Part shown: positions 34,585-43,540 of the stretch, piece by piece
How positions within the stretch are numbered: the stretch's first letter is position 1
Layout: each line of letters starts with the position of its first letter
Source: PWND01 sp964614525
Lineage (GTDB): Bacteria > Bacteroidota > Bacteroidia > Bacteroidales > UBA7960
Direction: 5' to 3'
Assembly: GCA_964614525.1 (NCBI GenBank)
Contig: CAZTPA010000003.1
Coordinates: 1 to 64,000 of the forward strand
DNA length: 64,000 nt
Translations under genes and position numbers: made by a program
Notes under the pieces: generated by a model
Databases searched by the model: none
The model's input: the letters and a program-made list of their open reading frames with translations, nothing else
What the model was told of the DNA's origin: nothing

Positions 34585-35292
34585 ATGAATTTGCAAAGTA
34601 ATGATATCGCTGCGCTGGTGAGCTACCTGAGTGATTTTGTAACTGCTGAACGTCTCGAAAAATTTCAAGATAATATCGAAAAACGCACAAAACATATTAC
34701 TGTGGTTCTTGAGGATATCTTCCAGTCTCATAACATTAGTGCTGTGCTTAGAAGTTGTGAATGCTTTGGTGTTCAGGATGTTCATGTAATTGATAAAAAT
34801 GACTTCTTTGAGATTAATTCGGAAATAGAACTAGGTTCCTCAAAATGGTTAAGCATTAAACATTATAATAAAAAGAAGAAAAATAATACGATAAACTGCC
34901 TACAGTCGCTAAAAAATGAAGGATATAAAATTATTGCAACTACTCCGCATATTGATGATTATAATCTTGACGATATAGATATTAATGATAAAACGGCTTT
35001 GGTATTTGGAACGGAACTCCAAGGTTTGTCAGACGAAGCAAAAGCTATGGCTGATGCTTATATGAAGATTCCAATGTATGGATTTACTGAAAGTTTTAAT
35101 ATTTCGGTAACTGTGGCTTTATGTATTCATTATCTTACAAAAAAGATTCGCGAATCTTCGGTAAAATGGCAATTATCTCAAGATGAAAAAAATGAGGTTC
35201 TTTTACAATGGTTTGAAAAATCAATTAAGAATTCTGAAATGATTATAGAGCGATTCCATGAAAACAGCAAACTTGATAATTTTATAGAATAA
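34585..35292 (+). CDS. TrmH-family (SPOUT) RNA 2-prime-O-methyltransferase
   Basis: A 235-residue knotted methyltransferase. SPOUT motifs 1-3 are clear: HNISAVLRSCECFGVQDVHV (motif 1, with catalytic Arg), ALVFGTELQGLSDEA (motif 2) and IPMYGFTESFNISVTVALCI (motif 3, knot). The short N-terminal extension and the terminal helix resemble TrmH, which makes Gm18 in tRNA. Target not certain: RlmB-type rRNA enzymes are related but have an L30-like N domain, absent here. Probably co-transcribed with the agmatinase-family gene; it converges with murD. Confidence 0.88.
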   Translation: MNLQSNDIAALVSYLSDFVTAERLEKFQDNIEKRTKHITVVLEDIFQSHNISAVLRSCECFGVQDVHVIDKNDFFEINSEIELGSSKWLSIKHYNKKKKNNTINCLQSLKNEGYKIIATTPHIDDYNLDDIDINDKTALVFGTELQGLSDEAKAMADAYMKIPMYGFTESFNISVTVALCIHYLTKKIRESSVKWQLSQDEKNEVLLQWFEKSIKNSEMIIERFHENSKLDNFIE

Positions 35293-35366
35293 TATTTTCA
35301 GGAAAAATCAACAGCTATTTATTCTTTTTACCGGCTGCTAAAAGATTTGTTATAAAAAAAAGCATT

Positions 35367-36746
35367 CTAAGTATTTAATAAAAGCCTGAATTTATCTCCT
35401 CTTTCTTCAAAATTTTTGAACATATCATAGCTTGAGGCAGCCGGTGATAACAAACAAACTTCGTCGTTAAGAGTAATTTTTTTTGCTGTTTCTATCGCAT
35501 TTTCAAATGATTCGGGTAAAAATATGTTTTTATCATTATCAGGAAATAACTTCATAAAAGTCTCACATATCCTTTTACCCGCTGTTCCAATGAAAATTAA
35601 ATTTTTAACAGGAGAATCTTCAATAAACTCTATTAATTCATCATAATTAATACCTCTGTCATATCCTCCCAAAATTAAAGTACTTGTTTCCGTAAAAGTT
35701 TTTAAAGCAGCTATTGTTGCCTCGGGAATAGTTGAAATAGAATCATTGATAAAGACTGCTCCGTTAATTATAGCGGCTGTTTCAAGTCTGTGAGCCAAGC
35801 CTTTGAAATCGGCTATTCCTTCAAGAATGTACTTTGTCTCAATTCCTGCAAGTTTTGCTGCAACAGCTGCCGCCTGAATATTTATTAAATTATGTTCCCC
35901 TTTTAAATTTCTGTTTATACAAGCATTTTCAAAAGTTATTTCAGTCTTATCATTAACAAAATATATGTTTCCATGCATACAGAAACTTCGATTATTATCT
36001 TCAGATAATGAATTTATATAAATCTGTTTACCGTCTCCGAAAAACCTCTTTGGCATTTCCTTTATAGCCTCATTATCTATGTTTACAAGAAAATAATCAT
36101 TTTGGTTTTGCCAGTGAGATATATTGAATTTTGCTTCTTTATATAAACTATAATTTCCGTAATGATCAAGATGTTCCTGGTAAATATTTAGTAAAACAGC
36201 AATATGAGGAGATACTTTTATATTTTCGAGTTGATGGCTGCTCATCTCAAAAGCAATAATAGTATCTTTTGTAATATTTGAGATATAATTAAATGGAGGT
36301 ATGCCGATATTTCCGGCCAATAGTGCGTTTTTTCCTGCATGCATAAAAATGTGCATCAGTAAGCTGGTAGTTGTGCTTTTTCCTTTTGTTCCGGTAATTC
36401 CAATTATTTGATCTTTAAAAAGGGTAATAAATAATTCCGTTTGAGAGCTTATTCGCGTTCTGATTTTTTTGCCCTTTAATGCTTTATAAGAAATTCCCGG
36501 ACTTTTTATAACAATATCATAATCGTTAATTTCTTTAAGATAATTGTCACCGGCGAAAAGCTCAACATAATTATCATGTCCGTATTCAGACTCGAAAATA
36601 TCCTTAAGATTATCTTTTTTGTCTGCAATTGCCAATGGTAATTCCGGTAAAAAAGTTCTTATAGTTTTATAAGTCGATTTTCCTTCTAAGCCAAAGCCAA
36701 GGATAAATATTTTTTTATTTTTAAAAATATCAACAAACTTATTCAT
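35367..36746 (-). CDS. murD: UDP-N-acetylmuramoyl-L-alanine--glutamate ligase (MurD, probably L-Glu type)
   Basis: A 459-residue Mur ligase. N-terminal Rossmann-like domain (KKIFILGFGLEGKSTYK); central ATPase domain with P-loop GITGTKGKSTTTS (about 114-126), FEMSSHQLENI and LNIYQEHLDHYGNY; C-terminal domain with DSISTIPEATIAAL and ILGGYDRGINYDEL. The 3-base gap to a murL homologue directly upstream strongly suggests the MurD2/MurL route described in Xanthomonas, in which the ligase adds L-Glu to UDP-MurNAc-L-Ala and MurL epimerises it to D-Glu. Whether this MurD prefers L- or D-Glu cannot be read from sequence alone. Confidence 0.92.
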   Translation of the reverse strand: MNKFVDIFKNKKIFILGFGLEGKSTYKTIRTFLPELPLAIADKKDNLKDIFESEYGHDNYVELFAGDNYLKEINDYDIVIKSPGISYKALKGKKIRTRISSQTELFITLFKDQIIGITGTKGKSTTTSLLMHIFMHAGKNALLAGNIGIPPFNYISNITKDTIIAFEMSSHQLENIKVSPHIAVLLNIYQEHLDHYGNYSLYKEAKFNISHWQNQNDYFLVNIDNEAIKEMPKRFFGDGKQIYINSLSEDNNRSFCMHGNIYFVNDKTEITFENACINRNLKGEHNLINIQAAAVAAKLAGIETKYILEGIADFKGLAHRLETAAIINGAVFINDSISTIPEATIAALKTFTETSTLILGGYDRGINYDELIEFIEDSPVKNLIFIGTAGKRICETFMKLFPDNDKNIFLPESFENAIETAKKITLNDEVCLLSPAASSYDMFKNFEERGDKFRLLLNT

Positions 36747-36749
36747 AAA

Positions 36750-38150
36750 TTATTTTGTGTTTGCAGTAATGCTTTCAATTGCTGATTTTACAATGCTTTC
36801 AGTTTTATTATCAAGAAAATTTTGGTTTTCAAATTCATTTAGAAAATCAGTAATCTCTTTATTTGATTTAACTTTAGTTAAAATTACTCTTTCATAATAA
36901 TCGAGCAAATATGGTAATTTTTTAGTGTATTTTCTAATAGTAAATTTCAGAGCTGCATTAACCTCATCGATAGTGCCAACACATTCAAAAGGTTTATCTT
37001 TAGCATATCCTGTTAATTGCTCAAGATATTCCTTTAACAATTTGTTGTTATAAAGATTTTCACCAAAAATTGATATTAAATCCTCTTCCGATAAAAATGG
37101 AGATAAAATAATATATGTAAAAAGGCATTTAGAACAATTGCAGCACCAAATATCGGTCTTGCTTCCGGCATTACAACTTTTAAATGCGTTGTGATATTTT
37201 TTTAAATCGGCAAAAATAGCGGCTATTTGCAATTCATTTAAGGGACGCAAAAAACTAAAATAATTGACAGAAGGAGTAACAAATTCTTTATAGTAAGAGC
37301 GGAAGTCATTTTCAAATTCAAATGATTTTGAATACTGATGATTAATCTTTGTTCCCGGAATTGTGACTTCATTAGCACTTGATTCGTTTGATAAGGCTAT
37401 ATTTTTGGTTTTGCTCAGCAAAGCTCCAAGGCTACACACAAAAGCCAGTAATGCAGAAAAAGGAGTATGTCCGTTTAAAAACCCCAAATCATTCAAGCTA
37501 ATTAGCATTGGATCAATAGTTCGTTCTATTTCCAAAACCTCATTAGAAGAATAATTTCCAACTTTTAATACTTCCTTTGTAGCACCTCTTTGATTAACAA
37601 CCAGGCCAGTATTTTTTTTACTCAATTTTTTTAACAGCTCCATGCTCACAACAGAATCTTTGCCACCGCCAACGGGAATAATATAATTGTCGTCTAGTTC
37701 TGCAAATTCTGCAGCAGGAGTAATGGGAGCGCCATTTGCAAAGGAAAATTCAAATAAATCTTCTTCTGCTGTCTCAATATTATTTGTATAAAAGAATTCT
37801 CCCAAACCATTAAAATATAATTTTGTCCAAAAAGCAATTTGTTGTTTATTCAAAGTATATGGCTTAATAAGAATTTTTGGAGAACATGTCGGTTTCCAAT
37901 AGCTTAATAGCTCTATCATTCCAATATTGAAAATAGCATTTTTCAGCAAATTTTCTGACAAATTTTCAGCTATGAAGGAATCGTTTAATAAAAACTTTAA
38001 TTTTGGATAGAAATAATATTTTTCATTAATATTAAAATGAAAAACGAGATTAAGTTTTTCCTTTTCAATAGAATATTCATATTTTTCAAAAATAAATAAA
38101 GGATATTCCGACCTTAGTTCATTAAACTTGATATAATTTGAATCTGACAT
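36750..38150 (-). CDS. murL: UDP-MurNAc-L-Ala-L-Glu epimerase MurL
   Basis: A 466-residue protein. An N-terminal region is followed by a PP-loop ATP-pyrophosphatase-like signature, VGGGKDSVVS (GGGKDS at 161-166). From memory several segments match the Xanthomonas MurL pattern: FNGLGEFFY, LSNESSAN, NHQYSKSFEFE, FLRPLNELQ, a cysteine cluster (C326, C336, C337, C339, C342) in a WCCNCSKC context, and KPFECVG near 386. MurL uses ATP to invert the terminal L-Glu of UDP-MurNAc-L-Ala-L-Glu. Adjacency to murD with a 3-base gap fits exactly. Without the neighbour it might be taken for a QueC-like or hypothetical protein. No murI (glutamate racemase) is in this window; absence from the genome cannot be judged. 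Confidence 0.85.
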   Translation of the reverse strand: MSDSNYIKFNELRSEYPLFIFEKYEYSIEKEKLNLVFHFNINEKYYFYPKLKFLLNDSFIAENLSENLLKNAIFNIGMIELLSYWKPTCSPKILIKPYTLNKQQIAFWTKLYFNGLGEFFYTNNIETAEEDLFEFSFANGAPITPAAEFAELDDNYIIPVGGGKDSVVSMELLKKLSKKNTGLVVNQRGATKEVLKVGNYSSNEVLEIERTIDPMLISLNDLGFLNGHTPFSALLAFVCSLGALLSKTKNIALSNESSANEVTIPGTKINHQYSKSFEFENDFRSYYKEFVTPSVNYFSFLRPLNELQIAAIFADLKKYHNAFKSCNAGSKTDIWCCNCSKCLFTYIILSPFLSEEDLISIFGENLYNNKLLKEYLEQLTGYAKDKPFECVGTIDEVNAALKFTIRKYTKKLPYLLDYYERVILTKVKSNKEITDFLNEFENQNFLDNKTESIVKSAIESITANTK

Positions 38151-38267
38151 TTGAACAATGGTATTGTTTTTGTTGTTATTCTTGCGATTAATAGCTTGTC
38201 AAAATTAACAAATAATACTTACATAGTTTGTTTAGCATTACTAAGATTGACATAATTTTATTTTAAT

Positions 38268-38834
38268 ATGACAAAAAGATTTTTAGAACCTTCAACCGGC
38301 AGAATGCTTTTAAGTGAGCCTGCATTGCAAGATTATTATTTTGCACGCAGCGTTGTGTTACTTGTTGAACATTCAGAAGTAGATGGTACAGTTGGTTTAA
38401 TTTTAAATAAGCCGGTTAATTTAAAGCTTAATGAAGTTGTAAAAGATTTCCCTAAAGTTGATTTTCCTTTATATCTGGGAGGGCCGGTTCACCCTGACAG
38501 ATTATTTTACATACATACTCTCGGTGACGCAATACCGGGAAGTTCTGAGGTTTTTAAAGGTGTTTACTGGGGTGGTGATATAAATGCTTTAATGAAACTT
38601 ATTGAGACAAAAAGTATTAGTAATTCTGAAGTTCGATTTTTTATTGGCTACTCAGGTTGGAATCCGGGGCAATTGGATAGTGAATTGTCCGAAAAATCAT
38701 GGATAGTATCACAAATTAATAAAAGTAGTGTTATGGGACTCAAGCCCGAAAGGCTCTGGGGTAACTTGTTGAAAAAAATGGGTAATGAATATGCTATTTG
38801 GTCTAACTATCCTCTGGATCCAATATTAAATTAA
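38268..38834 (+). CDS. YqgE/AlgH family protein
   Basis: A 188-residue protein of standard length. Conserved blocks: GRMLLSEPALQDYYFARSVV, GTVGLILNKPVNLKLNE, LYLGGPVHPDRLFYIHT, FFIGYSGWNPGQLDSEL and SWIV. The family is widespread and well folded, but its biochemical role is undetermined; the AlgH name comes from alginate regulation in Pseudomonas. It has its own terminator; the divergent gene upstream is murL. Confidence 0.92.
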   Translation: MTKRFLEPSTGRMLLSEPALQDYYFARSVVLLVEHSEVDGTVGLILNKPVNLKLNEVVKDFPKVDFPLYLGGPVHPDRLFYIHTLGDAIPGSSEVFKGVYWGGDINALMKLIETKSISNSEVRFFIGYSGWNPGQLDSELSEKSWIVSQINKSSVMGLKPERLWGNLLKKMGNEYAIWSNYPLDPILN

Positions 38835-38847
38835 AATATTTTTACAA

Positions 38848-38889
38848 AAAAAAAGCTGTTTCAAAAATGTTTTCGAAACAGCTTTTTTT
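38848..38889. terminator. Bidirectional terminator
   Basis: A 15-bp perfect stem (38848-38862 with 38875-38889) with A run on the left and T run on the right. It serves the YqgE gene on the plus strand and the convergent 279-residue gene on the minus strand. Confidence 0.92.
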
Positions 38890-38902
38890 GTAATACAGTT
38901 TC

Positions 38903-39742
38903 CTATTTTGCAAGACTTTTAAAATCTGATTCCAAAAATGCATCCGGTTTTAATCTTTCAACCTCATGTGAATTAGTGTATAATACTAAACCATCTTTAG
39001 CAGTAACAATAAACTTCCATGTTTTTCCGGTTCCATAGTCCAGTGTATCCTCCGGACCGATTTTATGTAAAATAGCAACATCTTCTCTTTCATCAGCAAT
39101 TGCCTGTTTAATTTCTTCTCTTGTGACAAGCTTTACTTCATATGGGTAATATTTGGCAATTTTATCAAGTGAATTAACATTTGGTGCCAATTCGTCTTCA
39201 AGCAGCCATAATTCCATTTCTTGAATAACATCATCTTTAACATCCAATAATTTTGTTAAACTGAAATTTCTCAGTCTGGATCTTTCTTCTGCCTGGTTTT
39301 GCATATACTGAACAAATACCCCCATTTTGTATATATAGTTGTCTTCATCAATATCCCTGTAAGCCAAAGGCACAGATCCCAAATCAGGCATCCTGTCAAA
39401 ATTTCTTGACGGATCACCAAGAACAAAGTTCATAAACTGATATACATCCGGCAATTTGTCTTGTTTAATATCTGCTAGAATGATAAAAGAATATGAGTCA
39501 TCTCTTCTTATTTTTTCAAACTCTTCAAAAGTTATAAATTCATATGGAGTAATTGTCCAAAACCTTTCCATTTCTTCTTTTAGCCGTTCATTATAATCAT
39601 TGAAGGGATGTTGATCAAGAACAACCATTGTTGTGCTTTCAAGAAATTTCTTGTAGTCTTTTCGTCTCGCAACTTTAATTTGTGCAAAAGTACTTGCACT
39701 AAATAATACTAATAATGATAATACGATTATTCTTCTTAACAT
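38903..39742 (-). CDS. Exported protein of unknown function
   Basis: A 279-residue precursor. A clear signal peptide (LSLLVLFSASTFAQ, cleavage about residue 21) is followed by a mixed alpha/beta sequence with VVLDQHPFNDYNERLKEEME, a FITFEEFEKIRRDDSYSFII segment and a C-terminal GKTWKFIVTAKDGLVLY. No motif that I can attach to an enzyme. It has the look of a Bacteroidota-restricted periplasmic protein. Monocistronic between the terminator and aroK; the 92-base gap to aroK gives no indication of function. Confidence 0.7.
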   Translation of the reverse strand: MLRRIIVLSLLVLFSASTFAQIKVARRKDYKKFLESTTMVVLDQHPFNDYNERLKEEMERFWTITPYEFITFEEFEKIRRDDSYSFIILADIKQDKLPDVYQFMNFVLGDPSRNFDRMPDLGSVPLAYRDIDEDNYIYKMGVFVQYMQNQAEERSRLRNFSLTKLLDVKDDVIQEMELWLLEDELAPNVNSLDKIAKYYPYEVKLVTREEIKQAIADEREDVAILHKIGPEDTLDYGTGKTWKFIVTAKDGLVLYTNSHEVERLKPDAFLESDFKSLAK

Positions 39743-39834
39743 GTTGTTTTATTTTTAATTATTGAAGGTTTTAATTATTATATAAAGATAGATTTTTTAA
39801 TAAAAATAACAAAAACATATTTGGCTTATAAGAT

Positions 39835-40362
39835 TTATTTATTAACAAAAAATTTTTCTGATTCACCAAAAACCAGTCTAATAATATGGTCGGGTTTTGC
39901 ATTTTCTCCTTTAATAACGCAATTTGCTTGTAAATAATATTTTTCGCGTTCTATTAGCATTGTTCTAATATGATCAACGAGTTCCTGTCCTGATTTGTTT
40001 TTTAATAAAGGCCTGAAGTGTTTAGAATCCTCTAGTCTTTTTGCAAGGCTTAATGGGTTCATCTTTAAATATACCGAGATACCCATTGAAAGAATAGTAT
40101 GCATATTGTCATAAAAACACGGGGCTCCACCACCCGCTGCAATTACCACATTGTCAAATTCAGACAATGACAGCAATGCTTGCCTTTCAATTTCTCTGAA
40201 TGTTTGCTCACCGTCTTCCTTTATTATACGCTCTATTTTTTTTTGAGCTTTTTCTTCAACAAGGATGTCCAAATCAATAAAATCAAAATTAATTTTTCTT
40301 GATAACCTTTTGCCAAGAGATGATTTTCCGCAGCCCATAAAACCAATAAGAAATATGCGCAT
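39835..40362 (-). CDS. aroK: Shikimate kinase
   Basis: A 175-residue kinase phosphorylating shikimate at O3 in chorismate synthesis. P-loop GFMGCGKSSLGKRLS at the N terminus; substrate Asp in FIDLDILVEEKA; Arg in GEQTFREIERQAL; GGGAP (Walker B-like, residues about 77-81); lid Arg in KHFRPLL; and the C-terminal EREKYYLQA. All expected residues are present. Probably transcribed alone; the divergent polysaccharide locus starts about 200 bases away. Confidence 0.94.
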   Translation of the reverse strand: MRIFLIGFMGCGKSSLGKRLSRKINFDFIDLDILVEEKAQKKIERIIKEDGEQTFREIERQALLSLSEFDNVVIAAGGGAPCFYDNMHTILSMGISVYLKMNPLSLAKRLEDSKHFRPLLKNKSGQELVDHIRTMLIEREKYYLQANCVIKGENAKPDHIIRLVFGESEKFFVNK

Positions 40363-40569
40363 GTTGTTCGTTAAGTGTTTTATTATTATAAATATTTTCC
40401 TTGCAAGCTAAATTACAAATATCTTCGTTATACCGCTAATTGCATTTTAAATTATTTAACTTATTGTTATACAGTATAGATAATTTTAATGCTTATATAA
40501 GCTCAAATTGTCGGTTTCATTATCTTTACAAAAATTTTGTAATATTATGTTAAACGCAAATATTCTTTC

Positions 40570-41841
40570 ATGCTAAAAAAGTTTATTAAGGGATCTGATC
40601 TTATTCCAAATATAATGACTCTGGTATTTGGAACTTTTCTGGCTCAATTAATACCGATTTTGCTGCAATCTGTATTAAGAAGGATATATACAGCTGAGGA
40701 TTTTGGTGCGATTGCTGTTTTTATTAGCATTACAAGTATTTTTGTTATGTTTTCAACATTGAGATATGAAATTGCAATAAACCTTCCAAAGAAAAAGGCA
40801 GATGCTGTAAATCTCGTGTTTTTGTCACTATTCTTTAGTTTTGTTTTTAATATAATCTTGTTTCTAATAATATTTTTCTTCAATAAGACTATAGTAAATC
40901 TGATTAATCTGTCTCCCCAACACTCTTATATTTTGTATTTTTCTCCATTAAGTATCTTTTTATTCAGTACATATCAAACGATAAACTATTATCTTGTCAG
41001 AGAAAAAGCATTTGGAGATATCTCCAAAAACAAGGTTTCCAGAAGAATGGCAGAAGGTATAGTGCAAACTGGCTTTGGTTTTCTCAAAAACCCATATGGC
41101 TTGTTGATAGGTGATATTGCAGGGCATATAACACATAATTTAGCAGCCTTGTATCAAGCAATAAAGAAAGGTTTTACTTTTAGATTATTTTCTGTAAGAA
41201 GACAAATTGAACTTGCTATTGAGTACAAAGAATTTCCGTTGGTTAATCTTTTTCCGTCCTTTTTAAATGCTATATGTTTGAATATCGTTGTGATATTTAT
41301 TTCTATTTTTTACAGCTCTGAAATAGTTGGCTATTTTGATCTCACGCGTTTGGTGCTGGCTGTTCCGGCAATGATGCTTACACTTAGTATTTCACAAGTT
41401 TTGTTGCAAAATGTTACTCAAAAAAGAAATAATTCTGAAAGCATAAAAAATGATATTAAGAAATTATTGATTGGATTATCTTTTGTTGGGACAACAATGG
41501 TAATTGTTATTCTTTTAATAGCTCCATGGGCTTTTAAATTATACGCCGGTGAAGCTTACAGAATTTCAGGTGTATTTTCCCAGATTCTGGTTCCTGCAGC
41601 AGCACTGAAAATCATTGTTTCGCCTATCAGCATTGTTTTTATTGCCTTAAAAAAGATAAAAATAATAAGTATATGGCAGATTAGTAATTTTGTATTGCTT
41701 TGTTCACTCTATTTTTTTAGGCATTTAGAGATTGTGGATTTTCTGAAAGTTTATGTTGCTATTGATATAATCTCATATAGTGTGTTCTTTCTGCTAATTA
41801 TTAATTTGATAAAAAAATATGAGCAAAGCATAAAAAAATAG
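40570..41841 (+). CDS. Wzx-type polysaccharide flippase
   Basis: A 423-residue polytopic inner-membrane protein with about 12 hydrophobic segments. The N terminus FGTFLAQLIPILLQSVLRRIYTAEDFGAIAVFISI is the classic start of polysaccharide export proteins (MATE/MOP superfamily), with the conserved LxRxYxxxDFG element. It would flip undecaprenyl-linked repeat units to the periplasm. First gene of the plus-strand surface polysaccharide locus. Base composition is very AT-rich, as in many such loci. Confidence 0.82.
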   Translation: MLKKFIKGSDLIPNIMTLVFGTFLAQLIPILLQSVLRRIYTAEDFGAIAVFISITSIFVMFSTLRYEIAINLPKKKADAVNLVFLSLFFSFVFNIILFLIIFFFNKTIVNLINLSPQHSYILYFSPLSIFLFSTYQTINYYLVREKAFGDISKNKVSRRMAEGIVQTGFGFLKNPYGLLIGDIAGHITHNLAALYQAIKKGFTFRLFSVRRQIELAIEYKEFPLVNLFPSFLNAICLNIVVIFISIFYSSEIVGYFDLTRLVLAVPAMMLTLSISQVLLQNVTQKRNNSESIKNDIKKLLIGLSFVGTTMVIVILLIAPWAFKLYAGEAYRISGVFSQILVPAAALKIIVSPISIVFIALKKIKIISIWQISNFVLLCSLYFFRHLEIVDFLKVYVAIDIISYSVFFLLIINLIKKYEQSIKK

Positions 41842-41909
41842 ATTATACAATGCCCTAAATGAAATATTGAATAAGTTTGCACTTTTTTTTAGTCTTTCTA
41901 TAGAATACA

Positions 41910-43499
41910 ATGGAAATTAATAGTTATAAAAATCTAAGAAGACATTCAATCCATTTTTGGATTTATTTCTTTTGCCTTTGTTTGCTTGTAGTTTCTATGC
42001 CTACTTCAAGATTTTTGATTAGTGCCAGCCAGATTCTTATGGGGCTAAACTGGATTGCCGAAGGACAGTTTAAATCAAAATTTAATAAGTTTTTTAGTAA
42101 TAAAGCAGCTGTAGTTTTTACCTTAATCTACGGCATACATATACTTGGATTATTTTGGTCAGAGGATTTGCATTATGGATTTTTTTATGATTTGAAACAT
42201 AAGATACCTACACTGACTCTTACTTTGTTTATTGTTACTTCGCCGGCTCTTGATATTAAAAAGACAAGATTTGTCCTTTTCTTATTTGTGGCAACTGTAC
42301 TTGCAGTTTCCTTTGTTGGTTTCTTTAACTTTTTAACTAAAGACCTTAGTCATTACAGGTATATTCTGCCTGTTGGCTCTCATTTATATTATAGCATGAT
42401 GCTGATTTTGTCGGCAGTACTTTTGCCTTGGCTTACGCATCAAATTACAAATAAAAAACATCTTATTATCTCCGCTTATGCTCTTTCATTATGGATGATT
42501 ATCTTTTTAATGTTAATAAGATCATTGTCCGGAATCGGTTCATTAGTAGGTGTTATTTTCTTTTTGATAATTTGGTTTGTGAGAAATTATGAAAGTTTAT
42601 TTCTGAAAATCTCTATTATTACTCTATTTATTATTGCATCGGTTGTTTCTATCGTTGTTTTATTTAATATTTACAAAGAATCAACCCATTTTGTCGAATA
42701 CGACTTTTCTAAACTTGAGAAATTTACCGATGAAGGTAATCCATACAGGCATGATACTCTGAATTTTCAGCGGGAAAACGGACGGCTCGTATCTATTTAT
42801 ATATCTGACATAGAGCTTGAAAAGGAGTGGAATAAGCGCAGTGATATTGATTATCACGGTAAAGCAAAAAATAACCGGGTATTAAGGCATGTGCTTTATA
42901 ATTATATGACATCTAAGGGTTTACGTAAAGATAAAGAAGGGTTTAAAGAGCTGTCTGAAGAAGATATTAAAGAGATAGAGAAAGGTACTCACAACTATTT
43001 ATATGCTGATTGGCCGGGAGTTTTTCAAAGAATTCATCAAACAATGGCCGGTGTAAATATTTACATGGAAACTAATAATCCGAAGTATAGTACGCTTGCG
43101 CAAAGAATTGAACTTTGGGATGCTGCAATCGAAGCAATTAAAAATAAACCCCTTATAGGGTGGGGAACAGGTGATATTTATCTTGCAATCCAATATGGGT
43201 TGGAAAAGAATAAATCTAAATATTTTCAGGGCAGAGATGTGAAGCCTCATAATCAATATTTGTTATTTTTAATTACATTTGGGATTGTTGGCTTTGCCCT
43301 TATTGTATACTTTTATATCTACACTATACGAAAATCGAAAGGTATTGCATTTTTACCTTTTAATATTTTTGTGGTGATCTTTGCAGTTAATATGCTTGGG
43401 AATAATCCAATTGACGGACAATTTGGACAAACAATGTTTGTCTTTTTTACAGTGTTCTTCTGTTTTGTTTATCCTAAACCTGAAAAAAAAGTGCACTAA
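41910..43499 (+). CDS. O-antigen polymerase/ligase family membrane protein (first copy)
   Basis: A 529-residue polytopic protein with at least ten membrane segments and one large hydrophilic loop (about 260-420). The loop ends in IKNKPLIGWGTGDIYLAIQYGL and then VKPHNQYLLFLITFGIVGFA, which is the pattern of the Wzy_C/WaaL domain with its conserved periplasmic His-Asn. It either polymerises repeat units or ligates glycan to an acceptor. The large loop is longer than in simple Wzy proteins, which favours a WaaL-like ligase, but the distinction is uncertain. Confidence 0.78.
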   Translation: MEINSYKNLRRHSIHFWIYFFCLCLLVVSMPTSRFLISASQILMGLNWIAEGQFKSKFNKFFSNKAAVVFTLIYGIHILGLFWSEDLHYGFFYDLKHKIPTLTLTLFIVTSPALDIKKTRFVLFLFVATVLAVSFVGFFNFLTKDLSHYRYILPVGSHLYYSMMLILSAVLLPWLTHQITNKKHLIISAYALSLWMIIFLMLIRSLSGIGSLVGVIFFLIIWFVRNYESLFLKISIITLFIIASVVSIVVLFNIYKESTHFVEYDFSKLEKFTDEGNPYRHDTLNFQRENGRLVSIYISDIELEKEWNKRSDIDYHGKAKNNRVLRHVLYNYMTSKGLRKDKEGFKELSEEDIKEIEKGTHNYLYADWPGVFQRIHQTMAGVNIYMETNNPKYSTLAQRIELWDAAIEAIKNKPLIGWGTGDIYLAIQYGLEKNKSKYFQGRDVKPHNQYLLFLITFGIVGFALIVYFYIYTIRKSKGIAFLPFNIFVVIFAVNMLGNNPIDGQFGQTMFVFFTVFFCFVYPKPEKKVH

Positions 43500-43540
43500 T
43501 GTTTTCTCAATTTATGTAAGTCTTTGAATATAAATCGAAC

